Assembly: GCA_964247055.1 (NCBI GenBank)
Contig: OZ176056.1
Location: 4,278,001-4,342,000, forward strand
Source of the DNA: Paragordius varius
Lineage: Eukaryota > Nematomorpha
Direction: 5' to 3'
Length of the DNA stretch: 64,000 bases
Shown: positions 53,570 through 64,000 of the stretch, piece by piece
Layout of the letters: the number at the start of each line of letters is the position of its first letter
Position numbering within the stretch: position 1 is the stretch's first letter
Made by a program: the position numbers and the translations under genes
The notes under the pieces: model-generated
The model's database searches: none
What the model saw: the letters and a program-made list of their open reading frames with translations, nothing else
Told to the model about the DNA's origin: nothing

Positions 53570-53982
53570 TAAAAGTGTTACATTCTTTACCCATTTCATA
53601 ATTAAAAAATAATTGATTTATTATAATTCTCTATTTTCTTGTGAAGAAGGGAAACCAAAAGGCAGCACATGAGATTTTGCATAAATACAATAATAAGTAG
53701 TAAGTAATAAATTTTAATATGTAATTTTTGCACAGATGTATAAAAAATTTGAAAAAATAATAATTTCATTATTCAAAAATATTCTCCGTAGATCATATTA
53801 AAATTATTAAATTTTTATGCTTTAAAATTAATGTATTGGTTAATTTTTGTATTGATTCCACATTTTTTATGGATTGATTCGGCGGAAAATGGTAGTTTTT
53901 TTGAATAAAATATATATATTGTGTTATTGCTTAAAATTAATACTTATATAATCACGTTTAAAATAGTGTAATATTAAAATTT

Positions 53983-54065
53983 TACAGGCAAAATGTAAAA
54001 ATTAAAAGACAAAAGTATTTTTTTCTAGACAACCATCTTTTTTAAATCTAAATTATTTAGACTAG
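53983..54065. mobile_element. MITE family A left-end fragment
   Basis: acaggcaaaatgtaaaaatt, aaaagacaaaagtatttttt and agacaaccatc follow the family A left end and then stop. Confidence 0.6.
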
Positions 54066-54119
54066 ACTTATCTGTTTAGTAAATGGGAACCAGAAATATA
54101 GATTAAAATAATGCCAATA

Positions 54120-54379
54120 CAGTAATAATTGATATTATACGTACAAAACGTAAAGATATAAAGACAATTTTTTTAAAAAAAAACCGTCGTACTTTTTTAA
54201 ACTTGATTTTTTAAAAGAGTTTGAATTGCCAGGTATATAATAGAGTAAAAACAACCAACCCTTTTTCCACCTTAAATTACAATTTTATATTACATAATTG
54301 AGTAAATATAACCATTTGACAAAAAATATTTTATCCCTTAGTTTAACGTTTTGTCCGTATAATTTCAATTTTTATTGCA
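54120..54379. mobile_element. MITE family A copy abutting the first visible spondin exon
   Basis: It begins cagtaataattgatattata and ends gtccgtataatttcaatttt plus tattg. Exon sequence starts at 54389, so the element's T-rich right end supplies the tract just before the splice acceptor. Confidence 0.8.
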
Positions 54380-54388
54380 CACATATAG

Positions 54389-63701
<9,313 letters not shown>

Positions 63702-64000
63702 TGTATTTTATTAATAAAATTTTATTGGTTACATAAGTCCTTTTAAAATGTACAAGTATTTTTTTAGGTTTTTTAAGACCTGCATTGCACTGTGAGTATA
63801 CCAGCTACTTTTTTTTAATTATTGTCAGACAGCAGCGCATATAATACGGTAAAAACAATTATTGTTGGCTTAAAAGTTATTTTCATTTTTTACTATTATT
63901 GGGATTAATAATGCTCTTTGCTGTATACTATAATATGCTATCTGGCAATATTCAATGTAAAACACTAGCAATTTATTCTTATTCACGCTGTAAGTCATGC
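63702..64000. other. Right edge; possible family E relic
   Basis: gccagat/ctatctggcaat, tactattattgggattaataatgc and ctagca near 63825-63975 resemble family E, but weakly. If the spondin gene continues, this is intron. Confidence 0.35.

Overview
The window looks like AT-rich nuclear DNA (roughly three quarters A+T by eye) from a fast-evolving invertebrate animal. Short coding exons sit between AT-rich GT..AG introns that are packed with small DNA transposons. The host genes are animal genes: GDP-L-fucose synthase, an R-Ras-like GTPase, a minor-spliceosome RNPC3-like protein, an augmin HAUS1-like subunit and an F-spondin-like matrix protein. I cannot name the phylum. There are no bacterial, CRISPR or plasmid features.

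Layout. 1-9.5 kb is mobile-element debris: an RTE/BovB-like LINE fragment, an LTR-retroelement fossil, the two-exon 3' stub of a fucose-synthase gene, and a complete but decayed hAT element with a perfect 8-bp target duplication. 9.5-14.0 kb and 15.4-24.4 kb hold two intact ten-exon GDP-L-fucose synthase genes on the + strand. 26.7-27.3 kb (minus) holds an RNPC3-like ORF with one RRM. 30.4-34.9 kb (minus) holds a third, more divergent fucose-synthase copy whose last exon was not found. 38.3-43.7 kb (minus) is an R-Ras-like GTPase. 48.3-50.4 kb (+) is a two-exon HAUS1-like gene. 54.4-63.7 kb (+) is an F-spondin-like gene (Spondin_N followed by four TSP1 modules), open at its 5' end and possibly at its 3' end.

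The intergenic and intronic DNA is dominated by at least five miniature element families, called A-E here. A (TA target, ends CAGTAAAAATTG, about 12 copies), D (TA, ends CAGTAGCGTATGG) and E (TA, ends CAGTATA) look like Tc1/mariner MITEs. B (TTAA target, ends CACTT, about 560 bp) looks like a piggyBac-type MITE. C carries terminal arrays of an 18-21 bp minisatellite. There are also several non-autonomous hAT elements and a 1.8-kb foldback element.

The points I find most interesting are these. The two + strand fucose synthases share a one-residue loss in the Rossmann glycine motif that the minus-strand copy lacks. All four spondin TSP1 repeats have lost the Ser/Thr that POFUT2 would fucosylate, while keeping WxxW. 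Intron 4 of synthase copy 2 carries two giant inverted repeats. Family A elements repeatedly end just upstream of splice acceptors. Family C has minisatellite termini.
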